The notes: generated by a model not told the origin, from the letters alone. 64,000 nucleotides of DNA from Apiospora phragmitis (GCA_038363925.1 JAQQWL010000015.1:682001-746000); one strand, 5' to 3'; shown: positions 11,713 to 22,917, numbered from the stretch's first letter. Numbers and translations: made by a program.

Positions 11713-12016
11713 GAGGATAAAGGGGTCATCGCAACACCATCAACCCAGTGGAGGCGAATCCTCATTTGCAGCCTTTTCAACATATACCAATAAAAAGTTC
11801 ATCACCCCCAATAGCTAGGTTACAAATACAGCATATCGCCAATTCATAAGTAGTGTAACCGAGTTTTGAAGTAACCGCAAGGGTGATTCAATTGATCAAT
11901 TCAACCCAGTGCATCTTTCAAATGACCAGAATCTCGGAAGGTTCTTCAGAAAGCCAAGCTCATGCGAGGTCTATTGTAGGGATATTATCTTTAGTGTGTA
12001 AAGTTGCTTCTCCTCA
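11713..12016. other. Short intergenic between convergent sirtuin and dienelactone hydrolase genes
   Basis: 3' flanks of two convergent genes; nothing else seen. Confidence 0.5.
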
Positions 12017-13062
12017 TTACAAATACTTGCCGAAGAAATCGGCGACCTGCTTATACCCCCTTTCGTATTCTTTCCTGTCATCCTCAACGTCAAGCTTGGC
12101 CCGGACTCCCATCCAGCCGTGGCCCATGGTGGAGTATGTCTCCACGACTCCCGTCTTGTCCGGCCGGCCCTCGATGATCTCCTTGTACTGTGCCACCACA
12201 TCGGCGGGCTCATCCTCGGACGCAAGGACAATATACGGCACGCTCAGCGCTTCCGCATCGGCTGCATCAAGGGCCCTGCAATCAATTCAACACGGCGTCA
12301 GCGCTCGGTCTTGCAATTATTTCCATGTTCGCCAACATCCATCCAGGCGGGAGGGATTGAATAGAGATGGGACTCACCCAGGATGCGCCGTCCCGCTAAC
12401 ATTGATCCGCCGGCCCTCGCCCTCGTTGTCCTCCCCACTAGCCAGGACCGCGGCCTTGCCGCCCCAGCAGAGCCCAAAGACGCCCCAGCTGCGGACGCTC
12501 GCGAATCGCTCGCCCGCGGCCCGGCGCACGCCCAGCAGCTTGGGCTTCGACTTGCGGTAGTCGCCGACGGCGTCGAACCAGCCCTTGACCAGCGCCTGCT
12601 TCTCGGGCGTGTCGGCGGGGGACCCAGCTGTGCTCCGGGTGCGTGCCCTCGAGCAGGTCCGGCAAGAGCACCACGGCGTCGTCGCCCAGCAGCTGCGCCA
12701 GCCGGTCCGCGCCCTGCAGCGTCTGCGGCGCGTAGCCGAAAGCGTCGTACAGAAAGATGAGGCCGCGCTGGGGGGCGGTGCTGGCGCTGGGGGGTTTCGC
12801 GATGTCTGGTGCGTGAGTTAGGATTGGTCTGGTTTGGGGAACCCCGTGCGTGGGGTGGATGTAGCGCATTGGAACGACGGGAAGCAGGGTGTCACGGGGA
12901 ATGAAATTATGGACGGCCAAAGTAGAGTGGACGAGCGGTAGCATTGTACGACTTGAGAGATGGGAGCTTACATGTTTTGAAGCCGCCTATTGTATCCCAA
13001 GTGCCTCGGGGCGTGTAGTCGGCTGACACCGGGGGGATGCGGCAGCAAGCTTCGCTAGCCAT
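12017..13062 (-). CDS. Dienelactone hydrolase family protein, with one extra base in a C run
   Basis: Alpha/beta-hydrolase of the DLH family, which hydrolyses dienelactones or other small esters. Exons: 13062-12972, 12805-12378, 12275-12017 (introns GTAAGC...CACCAG and GTGAGT...TTGCAG). The N-terminus MASEACCRIPPVSADYTPRG is typical of fungal DLH proteins. Then come LIFLYDAFGYAPQTLQGADRL and the nucleophile Cys in GVFGLCWGGKAAVL, followed by YIVLASEDEPADVV (acid region) and the catalytic His in YSTMGHGWMG. The frame breaks at about 12625: after HSWVP the run of five C on the coding strand puts WVPADTPEKQALVKGWFDAV out of frame by one. Dropping one C gives 258 aa, the normal family length. All active-site elements are present, so a sequencing error is likelier than decay. 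Confidence 0.88.
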
Positions 13063-14015
13063 TGTATGTGAGATAGGGATATGCCTGATAGAGTCTTGGA
13101 GGCGGTTGGTCGGGGGCGAGACACTCAGAAAGATGGTTTCTTAAGTTGAGTGACGGGTACTCCATAGGCTTAGGGGACTGATGCTTTTATCTTGCGGTTC
13201 GAGATGTAGCTCGAAGCCGGAATCGAAACGGGTGGCCATAGCCGTTCTCGGCTCCGCTTAACTCCACTATCGCCGAATCACTAGGTATGCTACAGTATCT
13301 TCCATTGATCGGACCCGCAAAGTAAGAACGGCTAGGTTACGAAACATTCTTAATGACTATCACTTGCAATCCTCTATGCTGACATTTGCTAGCGACCTGC
13401 GACTCCGTCTCCTAGGACATCGTTTTTTTGGCTATGGACGACCTGCCCTGTCCAAGCTCCCTACTCGCAATGGCTGAGGCTGTCGAAGAAATAGGCTTAT
13501 TCTAACCGAAGGACATGAACACGAATTTCACTGGGATTGGGTAATCAGTCGTCTATGCACTGCTGTTGGGGAAAGCTATGTAGGCAACTTGCTCTGCAAT
13601 AGTCTAGTGCAGAATCCCAAGTCCAACCCATCAACCCCGTCTGTCTTGAACATAGACTGCCGGAATTGGCGACATAATTTCAAAAACTGCGAGTCTGACT
13701 AGTAGCTTCTTACTTTGTCAACGGAACTTATTAATGGCGCCGCATGCGAAGGTTGGAGTTATAAGGTGAGACAAAGCTCGGCTGTAATTTCCTTTGTCGC
13801 CCGGTCTCCCCATTTTGGACTATATACAGACTGCCGAAGCCGAATCCGGCGATGCCGCTGACAAAGACTGGATGATTGTCTGAGTATCACTTATGCAGCA
13901 CGCAGGAACTAGGATTCGGTGATTTTTTCCCTTTCGCCACTTCCTTGGGCTATTGCGCAACCTCCTATCTTGACTTCGCATCTAATAGTCACCAAAAACC
14001 TGCCTATGCTACGCT
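13063..14015. other. Intergenic, between divergent DLH and USP-like genes
   Basis: No recognisable coding frame; the right end is the presumed leader of the USP-like gene. Confidence 0.5.
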
Positions 14016-15911
14016 ATGGCTGATCCAAACTCCGCACCGGACGGCCAGTCGTCCGGCGACAAGGCGTCGAAGAACCGCGGGCATCGGAAAGTTGATACAG
14101 TAAAGAATCCCATCGCACCTGGGGATCAGACAGAAGACCAGAAGAAGAACGATCCCCTAGGAACGGCGCTCTTGTATGGAAACTATCAAGAGTTGGTAGA
14201 TCACAAACTTGATCTGATATTCTTCCAAGAAGTTACCAACCCTGATACAGAAATCTGTCCAATCGAACCCGATATAGTAGCAAACAGGTTCCAAGCATCA
14301 CTAGTGGAGTGCCTACTCTACCTATCGCCGATTCTCAATTTACTGCGCACGACTGCTAATAAGCACGAGGTATTGAACCCCCAAACCCGGTCTGAATGGA
14401 TCACCCTACTCCGGCTTAGCCATATTTTCTGGAATGAGAAAGTATGGGTTGAACTGTCTGAGCGAACAGCGACCATTTTGGAAGCGAACGCCAAGATTAC
14501 TACCAATGCGACGGAGAAAAAACCGGACCAGGTCCGGATTGAAGAGGCGGGATTCGTTGCGTCCACATTGGAAGCTTTCCGTCAAGCGGTTAATCTCCCC
14601 GTTAATGCAGAAAATCCTTAAAGCTTCCTCAATCTCCTTAAGGCGGAACTGGACAATAGCAATGAAGAGCGATCTGACAAGGAACGTCCGAAACAAAATA
14701 CGAACGATGTTCAGAGACAACGAGCCATAGACACATTTCTTTTCATGCTGTCGGCGCCTCACGGGACAGTTCCAGCAACTTAAGTAACGCCCTCACAAAG
14801 ATATACGTCGATTATTGTATAAGGGGCTAACACACGTGGTGAAGCGAGCAAACTCTGGACTTTGATCGGATCCTGTCCACAGTTCGTATACCGCGCGGGA
14901 GCTTCCAGGACTGCTCATGCGGTGGGTCTCATTGGGATGGGAAGAACATATTCACAGGTGATAAATACTCGTGGCCCCTCAACATCACGAGCGCCGAAGA
15001 AACACAGATTGGGGATCTCATCACCGATGACAAGCTTGTGTTTACCTGTGACAATTGCCAGGAGGTTACCACAGTAGACGAATTCCCGCGTATGCTTTAC
15101 CCTCCAGAGGTTTTGATCACGAGGCACACGTACACTGTTCACACCGAGGGTAAAACTAGCACCATCGGTTCGCTGCAATATCCAGAATATTTGGACCTGA
15201 CCGACGTAATGGAACCAGAAGAGGATAGCAAGGACGAGGAAGGCAAGGACACGGAGGAAGAGGAATACGAGAAGATATATAGACTACAGGCGGCCATCTC
15301 TTGCCCATGGGACGGAAGTAAGTTCGTGAAAGATTACTACGCTTACTTGCGTCGTAAGGAGGACGTCTGGACCCAGCTGTACGGCGGCAATGACAAAGAT
15401 CAGGCGACCAGCGGCACGTTCTCATTTGAGAATATCCTCTACGACAACGGGTGCCGGCTAGTGATGCTATTTTGGGTCAGAGACCGCTCAGCGAAGAAAG
15501 GCAACCTTTCGCAGTGCAACGAGGCGTGCTCTGGGGGGTCCACCGAAGAAGCGGCCGGTCGCACAGGAGGGGACGCCGACGCCGACGCCGCCGCCGGCGT
15601 GGGAATCGATGGAGACGTGAAGATCAACGAGGATCTGGATTTCGAGATCCGTCCTGAGTTGTTGGACAGGGATCGCGTCCACCGCGTGGATGAGGTGCAG
15701 ATCAGGGTCACTGAGACGAACCCAAGAGGGGGTATTATTGTGCGGGGGAGGCCCTGGCAACCGACGAAAGGGATTTGTCAGACGAGGACGATTGGCCCGT
15801 TGATGGCACAACTGGGAACCCGCCGGCTAAGAAGCCAACACCGACGCCCAGTACTAACGGCGATAATTCAGGCAAGGACGATAAAGGCGATACAGACAGT
15901 ACGAAAAAAGA

Positions 15912-15958
15912 GAGAAGAAGAAGAAGAAGAAGAAGAAGAAGAAGAAGAAGAAGAAGAA
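15912..15958. repeat. (GAA)n trinucleotide repeat
   Basis: About fifteen GAA/AGA units inside the USP-like gene. Depending on frame it reads as Lys, Glu or Arg runs; the Lys frame joins NGPSVIPLPEENGPGRN downstream. Prone to length change. Confidence 0.9.
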
Positions 15959-16814
15959 TGGCCCATCGGTGATTCCTTTACCAGAGGAGAACGGCCCTGG
16001 AAGAAACGAAATCGACAACTGGACCTATAAGCTAAAGCACCCTCTACGGACCACCCCTTCACGGACCACCGCGTTTCGCTCTATAAACGCGTTAGACCCT
16101 TGGATAATAATATGGATTTTTTTTACCACCTTTACTTTTTAACTATATATATTATTATTATTTTATTCGTTTTTTTTTTAATTATTTCTCTATATCGTCG
16201 TTTAATACTTAAAGACGCGCGTAAGCTGCGATACGTGACGTAAAGCTCGGATTAGGTATTCGCGAAGCCGTCCGTAGATGAGATACCGACCGATCTTACG
16301 TTATACGGCGCCTAGCTAGTATACCGATGCGATAAGAATTAAATAAAAATCGGTAAGTATTATTACTATTTTTTAAGACTTAATTAGTGAATTAAGCTAT
16401 TAATTAAACTAAATTAAGCTTTGCGTTAACGCTCGTTAAGTTTAAATATATAATTTAACGAATATTAAACGCTTTCGAGGCGTTTTATACGTTAATATAA
16501 CATTAATATACTCGATTTTTAATTAAAAACGAGTTCGTTAAAACTATTAAGTTTAAAATAATTAATTATAACCGCGTTAATAAAATAATTATCGTTAATA
16601 TTAACGTTTTTTTTAATAGATTTAATACTTTAAAATTAATTAATATTTTTTTTAAACACTTTTATAATATTAATAAAATAAGTATCGATTAAAGCATTAG
16701 CGGTAATTATTAAGTAGTTATTAAAGCTACTAGCTATCTAGCCTTTAAAAAAGACGTTAAAAAAAGGAAATAAATTATTACCTTAAAGTGTATAGGCTAT
16801 AATAGGGTAGCCCT

Positions 16815-16922
16815 CTCGCCGCTGGTTATTTTTAAAGGGGCCAACGTTTAAAGCCAGTGGTTTCTAAACTAAAATAGTTATCTTTAAAATAACTAGCGGT
16901 TTAAAGTATCGCTTAGAGGGTG
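16815..16922. repeat. Small inverted-repeat unit inside the decayed transposon
   Basis: Left arm CCCTCTCGCCGCTGGTTATT and right arm (reverse complement) beginning CCCTCTAAGCG and ending CCGCTAGTTATTTTAAAG. Could be a nested MITE or internal structure of the host element. Confidence 0.35.
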
Positions 16923-17071
16923 AACTAATAATCTTATAATATTAGATTAGATTTAAAATATTTTTATTCCTTATATTTAATCTCGTTATAGTAATAAATA
17001 AGTCGTTTTAATTTATAACGGCTATAATTTATATATAAATAAAGATTTTTTATAATTTTATTTTATTAATA

Positions 17072-17577
17072 AAATATAGTATTACGATCGACGGGTTAGT
17101 CCCCCGCGGGGGTAGTACTTAAGGCGTAGAATTAGATAGAAATAACCCGAAAAGTCATTTCCGAAGCTTTTGTTTTATAGCGTAATAATTAATCTATATA
17201 TACTATAATATAATAACTCTTCGCCCCTACTAAATAAGAGACGTGGGTTCGATTCCCACACTTGCTGGACAGGAGCTCTCTCCAGCTGCCTAGGCAAGAT
17301 CGCTAGTAAGCAGGCAAGGCCTTGTACGGACTGGTTACCCGTATAAAAGCCTTGGAATTTCTCTACACCGAGCTTAAGTAAATTATATAGTACTAGGGGT
17401 TTATCGCCCTAAGCATGAGGGCATGCCTTTGGAGAGAGGGCATAGTGTTACGATCGGCGGGTTGGTCCCCCGCGGGGTAGCATTTAAGGCGTAGAATTGG
17501 ACAGAAATAACCCGAAGAGTTATTTCCGAAGCTTTTACTTTGTAGCGCAGTGGTTAGTCTATATATACTATAATATA
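17072..17577 (+). repeat. tRNA-derived SINE-like repeat with duplicated 5' part
   Basis: Two direct copies of a ~130-bp sequence (about 17072-17208 and 17447-17577) start at TTACGATCG, have a CCCCCGCGGGG palindrome, and end in TAGCGCAGTGGTTAGTCT, which matches a tRNA D-arm/box A (intact in copy 2, mutated by C-to-T and G-to-A changes in copy 1). Downstream of copy 1, GTGGGTTCGATTCCCAC at 17243-17259 is a perfect T-arm/box B. The whole looks like a Pol III-type tRNA head of a SINE; the 238 bp between the copies keeps normal GC content. Confidence 0.5.
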
Positions 17578-18742
17578 TAGCTCGTTTTTTATAAATTATA
17601 TTATAATTATATCGTATAGGTTTTAAATATAAGGGTTTTTAAGCTATTAAAGAAAAAGCTAAAGATCTTTTTAAAGGTATATTTAAACGCGGTCTTTAAA
17701 TTTAAGCCTATTAAATTAAATATATTAAAAGTATACCGCTAGGCTAAGATTAATATTTTAACTCTTTTAACGATTTAAAATGTTTAAAAAATAGCTAGGA
17801 TTTATTTACGAGATCGATCGAAACCTTTATTATTAAAATATATTATTTTAAAGGATAAAAATATCGCTTAACTATATTTAAAGTTACCCCTAGTAATTAA
17901 TAAAGAATTAACGCCCGATTTTATTACTAAATTAGTTTTAATACCTATTAAAAAATAATAGTCGAAAACTAGCCGCTATAAACCTTATTTTTAATCTCTT
18001 TTTTTAAAAACTCTTTATTTATAAAGCTAATAAGGCCTTTAATAAATAAATTAATAAAATCGCGAGCCTCGAGGTTTAAATTAATTATTTTTAAGCTAAA
18101 CTTAATAAGAAAATTATTAAAATATATTAAAAGGGAAGAATTATACCGGGATAGCGATTTATTCGTATAATTAATATATAACGAGCTAAGCGGAGGCTAA
18201 GGGATAGGGTTATATTTAAAGACGAATTTATTAATATTAAGGTATTAAGTAGGCCATAGAACGATATAGAGGGAATAAAAGACGATAAAACGAAAATAGA
18301 GGACTATATTATTATTAAGAATACTAGAAAATAGCATATCTTAACTAATTTTAACTATAGAAATAACTTTGAATTAAAAAGGTATATTTAATAGGTTTTC
18401 TAGTCCGCGAAGGGGTAGTCCGTGGAGGGGTGCTTTAGCTTATAATTAAAGCTTAAGGCTGAATTGCAGGATTTGGGTCTTGAGGCAAGGGCGAGTAAAC
18501 AGAGATTGAGACAGAACCTCCTTGACCACTATAACAGTCCACGGAATTATCATCATTACCTAAGAGACTACCTTTATGATAGGCTCACAGGGCTGGACAT
18601 CAAAATGCCAAAAGCCGCAAAGAAACCAACAATTGTAGAGCTATGCGAACAATATAACAGAGATGCCGCCGCAGCCAATGAGGAGGAGGAGGAGGAGGAA
18701 AGTGACAGCGGTCGTCCATCCAAGAAAAGAAAGTCCAGCTAG

Positions 18743-20036
18743 AGAAAACATGCGAGGTTGTGGCTGATGGCGAGCTGATTCTTGGCGGGAGATGCGGAAG
18801 GGTTGATAGTTGCCTGGAGAGCTAGAAGTTTCTGTTATAAACGAATTTTACTAAATGTGTCAATACCCACGAAGCTTTGCATCATCTCGACAATAGGAGA
18901 TAAAGAGGTATGTATATGACGCAGTAAAAGTGGAAATAGCTGGCGGTTTTCTGCTATATTCCTCTTTCCCCTGATTTGGGAGGCGCCATTGAACCTTAGT
19001 AATATAGCGAACCAAAAGAGCACTTGCAATTAAGGGGTGGCTCAACCAAAGACTGCAACACTCTGACACAAACAACATATACATACCTCATGGCTGAGCA
19101 CGAGGTCGCTTGGGACCTCAGAAAATACAAGCCAAATGGACAGATGAGCTGGAAGTATTCACTCGCTGTCAGGAAAGTTGGTACCAGACCCGATACCTGC
19201 GGTGAACCTCCAGACAACCGAGCCAGTCCTTGAATTTCTTTAGGGACACAGACCATCATGTTTGGCGGAACAAATCTCGGCAATAGGCCATCACCAAAGG
19301 CGTCTAGCATGACGGACATCGAAGCCCCAAAGAGCATAGCCAGAAATAAGCTGCACAGGTGTGGAAGCTCGTGCAGGCATCGCCTGTAGGCTTTGGGAGG
19401 CGTCAGCCCGACCATCTTGTTCATGGGCCTGATGTGCTCGTCGGTGTCTGGTGTAAGGCCAGCCTTCACAGCAGGAATATTGTCCATACTCCAAGCATTC
19501 GTGAAGGCTCGGCTACAAGTTGTACTATTAGCACAGAGGAATGCGCTTTGCCCATTTTGGCTCAGAACTGCCGACTAGAAAGTCAGAGTTTGATGTATCT
19601 CAAGATAAAAAGTCACTACCCATCGAGTGGATGAACTCTGTCATCACCAGCGCGGTTCCGTGGTGATTAAGTAAGTACTTGTTACGGACAAAGTTAGGAA
19701 GAGCACAGTTAAATATCCCTCCTCCGCGGTTTATTTTCGAATCGTAGTATGAACACAAAGATGAGGTAGAAAATGTGTTCCAGAAGCTGGGACTTGATGA
19801 AAAGAGTTTGAGCCATTCATTTCTGCCTGGAGGAAAAGTCAATTTCCCTCATTGACCCAGATGTTGACTATCGCTTCCTTACTCCGGTAGATGTTGGCGA
19901 GGCCTTTTCATCCTCGACATACAACACATTCTTTCTACCCCTGATATTATATATATCTCCTACAGAATCCAACCAGCTCATCCCAAACTACCAACCCCCC
20001 TCGCCAACTACGTCGCATTCGGCCTTGTCCTTCAAG
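18743..20036. other. Intergenic, possible decayed frames only
   Basis: A 163-codon minus-strand frame at 18996-19487 has no recognisable domain, no intron/exon support and no similarity I can name, so I do not call it. The right end holds a TATATATA stretch near 19949 ahead of the next gene. Confidence 0.45.
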
Positions 20037-20615
20037 ATGGGCGCACTCATTTCCTTCTTCGAAACCAACATCCGCCCCAACTTCTACGCCATCACAAACA
20101 GCGCAGTCCGATTCGAGTCGAGTCTCCTGGAACGCACACCGGGCCTCAAGGCGGAAAAAACCTTCCGCGCCTTCCCTCCAGCAGCACTTCTTCGTTCTGA
20201 TCCTGCACTGGAAAACATCATCTGCATCCATACTCTCACGCACATGCTGGTCCTATTCCCGTTGAAGATGGCACACCTGGCAGAGGAGTGGAACTCGGTA
20301 TCAGATAAAGGTCTGCAATTCAAGAGCTATATACTACCACAAGCCAACACTGCACCGGGTCTGCTCCTACGATTTATCTCATGGCTTATAATCACCTGGT
20401 TCTCCATGGCCACTGTGAATTCGCAGTTCATTCATACCGATCGCGAAAGAAAGGGAACCCACCGCCGTGGCTGGTCATGGCGAATGGTAGGGTTATATAT
20501 TTTAGAGGTAAGGTGCTTGTGTATCAAGGTCATCATCCTTCTTCTTGTGTTGGAACTATTATTAGCCTAAGCCAACTATGAGGATACCTCCAATTGTACT
20601 TTGGGGTTTAGGTAG
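20037..20615 (+). CDS. Hypothetical protein
   Basis: Not recognised. Exon 1 20037-20507 and exon 2 20583-20615, joined by an intron GTAAGG...TATGAG with the frame preserved, give 167 aa ending TSNCTLGFR. The start ATG follows a CT-rich leader. Residues 50-75 (ENIICIHTLTHMLVLFPLKM) and 105-125 (LLLRFISWLIITWFSMATV) are hydrophobic and could be membrane-associated or buried helices. No catalytic motif is visible. The second exon is short, so the 3' structure is less certain than exon 1. Confidence 0.5.
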
Positions 20616-22249
20616 ACGCGTCGTGCAGACCACGGGTGGATACGAAGCTGCCGGCAACGGTTCATGCTGTTAGCACGTGCATGGTGTAAGGGCAATAGGC
20701 GGGAAGGAGCTCGGAGACGATCACCTGGAAGCCCCATCATCAGACTGCATGCGGTATGTCCAATATACATAGCTACCAAGCATGCATCAATGTGCAACTA
20801 CCTACCCGACCTCCCACTCAAACATTGCCACCCTTCGGTGGCCTCTACCGACTCAGCTTGTTATGAGAGGTAGCTACCGTAGCAGACTAGGCTGGTTTAG
20901 ATAAACCCATGGACTGCAGTTCAGGATCCTGCCACCGTTGATATACGGAATAACGCCTCTCGGACCGTCCAATACACGTCTAAAACGGAATCAACGTTGA
21001 AGAACTTCTCAACGCTAAGGTTCAGATTTCCATTAGCTATTCAAGCGTTGATTCCATGGTAAGGGCTTTGGCGGGCGTTTATTCCAGTGTATAGTTAAAC
21101 TACGGTTAGCCCAAGCGTTGATTAGATCCAGCCTTTTCTGCTACGGTATTTCCTGAGATAACGAAACCCATATGCATGGGCAATGCCTAGCCTTGAAGAT
21201 GGCCAGTGAAAATACCTACCTAAGCAAGTGCATATATCGCTGAGCCTCGACAGGGGGTTCCCAGGACGCCATATGAAACATTTATGGATTCGCGAGATGC
21301 TCGATCTGCTCGATCGAGGTGATTTGATGCGGATCTGTGGGCCATCATTCATTCTTGGGATGAGAGCTGGCCTGATGGTGCATTGTTCAGACGGCCCAAA
21401 CAAACACACCCCTTCCTCGGGTAGTCAGTTTTCCCACGGGATACAACGCGAAACTGGCAAGCCATTTGATCTGTACTTGTCGTGATTGATCAGACCCCCT
21501 GGTCCCTATCGCGGGCCATCGTGGGTGTAACCAGATCAAAGCCGTTGCTTGGCTGCCGAGGCTAATGCACCCCAACTTACATATACAACCGGGGTCTGAG
21601 AATTCGGTGCATGCGAGTTTAGCCATCTGTTGGTGGCGTGCGCCGCTCGTTGCAGGGTCAAGTAGAAGCGAGTTTCACGTGCTGGTGGCGGTGTGTGTGT
21701 TCTTGGGCCTCCAAGTTTTGCCCAAGAGAGCCGGTGAATGGCAGCTGGCAGCGACAATGATGGCTGATGGATACTCGCAAACAAAGGCCAAGTTTGATCT
21801 GCAACAAGTGACGGCTTGGCTGTTGGGTTCTTCGTCAGAAGCCGTGTTTCATCGACGCCTTTCCGACGTTCATCCACACCTTCAGACGAGTGCAAAATAG
21901 TGGCCCAGCGTCTCCTTGGGCCCCGCTGTGGCCCGCTGAGCCGCCCCACCAATTGCGCAAGATAACCTTACAATTTAGCTGATTAACCTTAGAAGTTAGA
22001 ACCATCTAAGCCTATTTCCAGGCCTCTTCGCCTCCACTCACGTAAAACCAACTCCACAGCGGCTCTCCTTGAATCAACACGGCTCGACGGGTTTTCACCC
22101 ATCCTTGGGAGTCGGGACCCCTTGGCTGGTTCATGCCATGCCATGCTGCCCTGCCACGCTCCAGCGACGGCTCTGGAATGACACAAACAGCACGCTGACA
22201 GGTTTGCGAACGAGAGCACTGATGGTTCCGAGCCACCGGGATTCGTACG
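20616..22249. other. Long intergenic region
   Basis: 1.6 kb without a supported gene; minus-strand frames at 21.5-22.2 kb are low-complexity and not recognisable. Contains the hairpin at 20987-21055 listed separately. Confidence 0.5.
20987..21055. repeat. Imperfect inverted repeat (hairpin)
   Basis: GGAATCAACGTTGAA (20987-21001) and TTCAAGCGTTGATTCC (21040-21055) pair with one mismatch-bulge around a ~38-nt loop. Further CAACGC/AAGCGTTGATT words nearby (21009, 21113) suggest a small decayed foldback element. Confidence 0.5.
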
Positions 22250-22258
22250 TATAAAAAG
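22250..22258 (+). promoter_or_regulatory. TATA box of the secreted-protein gene
   Basis: TATAAAAAG about 190 bp before the start codon, followed by a long CT-rich leader (22270-22440) typical of highly expressed fungal genes. Confidence 0.6.
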
Positions 22259-22443
22259 ATGGGATTCTTCCCAATCTTCGGACGTAACTCTTTTCTCTCA
22301 TCACCAACCAGTTCTATCTTTCAACCACCAGCCTTATCACTTTCACTCAACGGCCCGGCGTCGTCCTTCGTTTCTTACACAACCTATTACTTTCACTACA
22401 ATCTTTGACAGTTTTTCATAAACAACCCAAACACTCTTTCAAA

Positions 22444-22917
22444 ATGGTTAAGATCAGCATTGCCGCCATCATGACCTGTAAGTTGCTGTCCCGAGAATGC
22501 ACGCAGTGCTCTGTCCAGAGCGACGCCTTGCTAACATAACCCCTTAGTCGCGGTCGCCGCCATGGCCCTCACCCCCAACGCTGCCGGAGCCCGTGATGTC
22601 GGCAATGGCAGAAGTAGATCCATATTAGGACTTTCTCCCAGATGGAAATAGCACCCAGAGAGACCTTGTTACTAACTTCTCCTCCCTTTCCTCCAGATGG
22701 CAAGCAGTTTACCACCGGTGGCTGTGTCTCCGACGCCGACTGCCAGGAGGGCTGCTGCGCCGGTGGCGCCACCTCGAGCACCGGCAAGGCCGCCGGCATC
22801 TGCTCCGGCATCGGCGCCGAGTTCCAGAAGGGCAAGACCGGCTGCGGCTTCGAGGACCCCAACTCGGCCCAGACCATCGCCGACGCCCAGGCCCAGGTCA
22901 AGAAGCAGGGTTTCTAA
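22444..22917 (+). CDS. Small secreted cysteine-rich protein (effector-like)
   Basis: Three exons: 22444-22477, 22548-22613, 22697-22917 (introns GTAAGT...CCTTAG and GTAGAT...CTCCAG), 106 aa. Residues 1-26 form a signal peptide (MVKISIAAIMTFAVAAMALT, cleavage near AGA). The mature protein is about 80 aa with six Cys in the pattern C-x5-C-x3-CC-x(15-16)-C-x(13-14)-C (GGCVSDADCQEGCCAGG ... GICSG ... TGCGFED). This resembles the biotrophy-associated secreted (BAS3-like) family of plant-pathogenic Sordariomycetes, from memory of its GGCVSDADCxxGCCAG motif. It probably acts outside the cell; function otherwise unknown. A strong core promoter with CT-rich leader suggests high expression. Confidence 0.82.

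Larger units (their letters stand above)
16028..18442. mobile_element. RIP-decayed TIR DNA transposon inserted in the USP-like gene
   Basis: A 2.4-kb AT-rich block whose ends are inverted repeats of about 40 bp. The left end reads TAAGCTAAAGCACCC then ACGGACCACCCCTTC; the right end at 18400-18442 is its reverse complement with a few C/T differences. TA flanks both ends (16026-16027 and 18443-18444), as for Tc1/mariner/pogo-type elements. The interior is nearly free of CpA/TpG and has no long open frame. Host coding sequence stops at the left edge and resumes at the right edge, so the insertion is within the gene. Exact ends are uncertain by a few bases because host and element share TATAAGCTA-like sequence. 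Confidence 0.75.
14016..18742 (+). pseudogene. Ubiquitin-specific-protease-like (peptidase C19) gene, broken and split by a transposon
   Basis: Deubiquitinase-like gene in several damaged parts. 14016-14621 gives an N-terminal part (MADPNSAPDGQ...) that ends at TAA 14619-14621, yet the same frame continues as SFLNLLKAELDN and IDTFLFMLSAPHG, resembling the USP QDAxEFLNLL motif. A probable intron with branch point CTAAC (14827-14831) lies in 14787-14840. Then follow LDFDRILSTVRIPRGSFQD, CSCGG, the zinc pair CDNC and MLYPPEVLITRHTYTV. The catalytic-His region is replaced by ISCPWDGSKFVKDYYAYLRR, so the usual GHY His is missing. FSFENILYDNGCRLVMLFW matches the family end. Another frame change lies near 15745 in a run of five G. 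After the Lys/Glu (GAA)n tract the sequence NEIDNWTYKLK is cut by a TIR element, and the C-terminus (AELQDLGLEARASKQRL ... RPSKKRKSS, stop at 18742) resumes beyond it. Confidence 0.72.

Noticed and set aside
15868..16062. Poly-Ser frame on the minus strand
   Set aside because: Product of the (GAA)n repeat in antisense.
17160..17270. A functional tRNA gene
   Set aside because: Box A in this copy is mutated, the anticodon arm cannot be folded convincingly and the acceptor stem does not pair; a tRNA-derived repeat fits better.
18996..19487. 163-codon minus-strand frame
   Set aside because: No recognisable motif, start context or intron support; could be a decayed gene but cannot be supported.
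21536..21952. 138-codon minus-strand frame
   Set aside because: Low-complexity composition without domain; adjacent frames on both strands are equally open.
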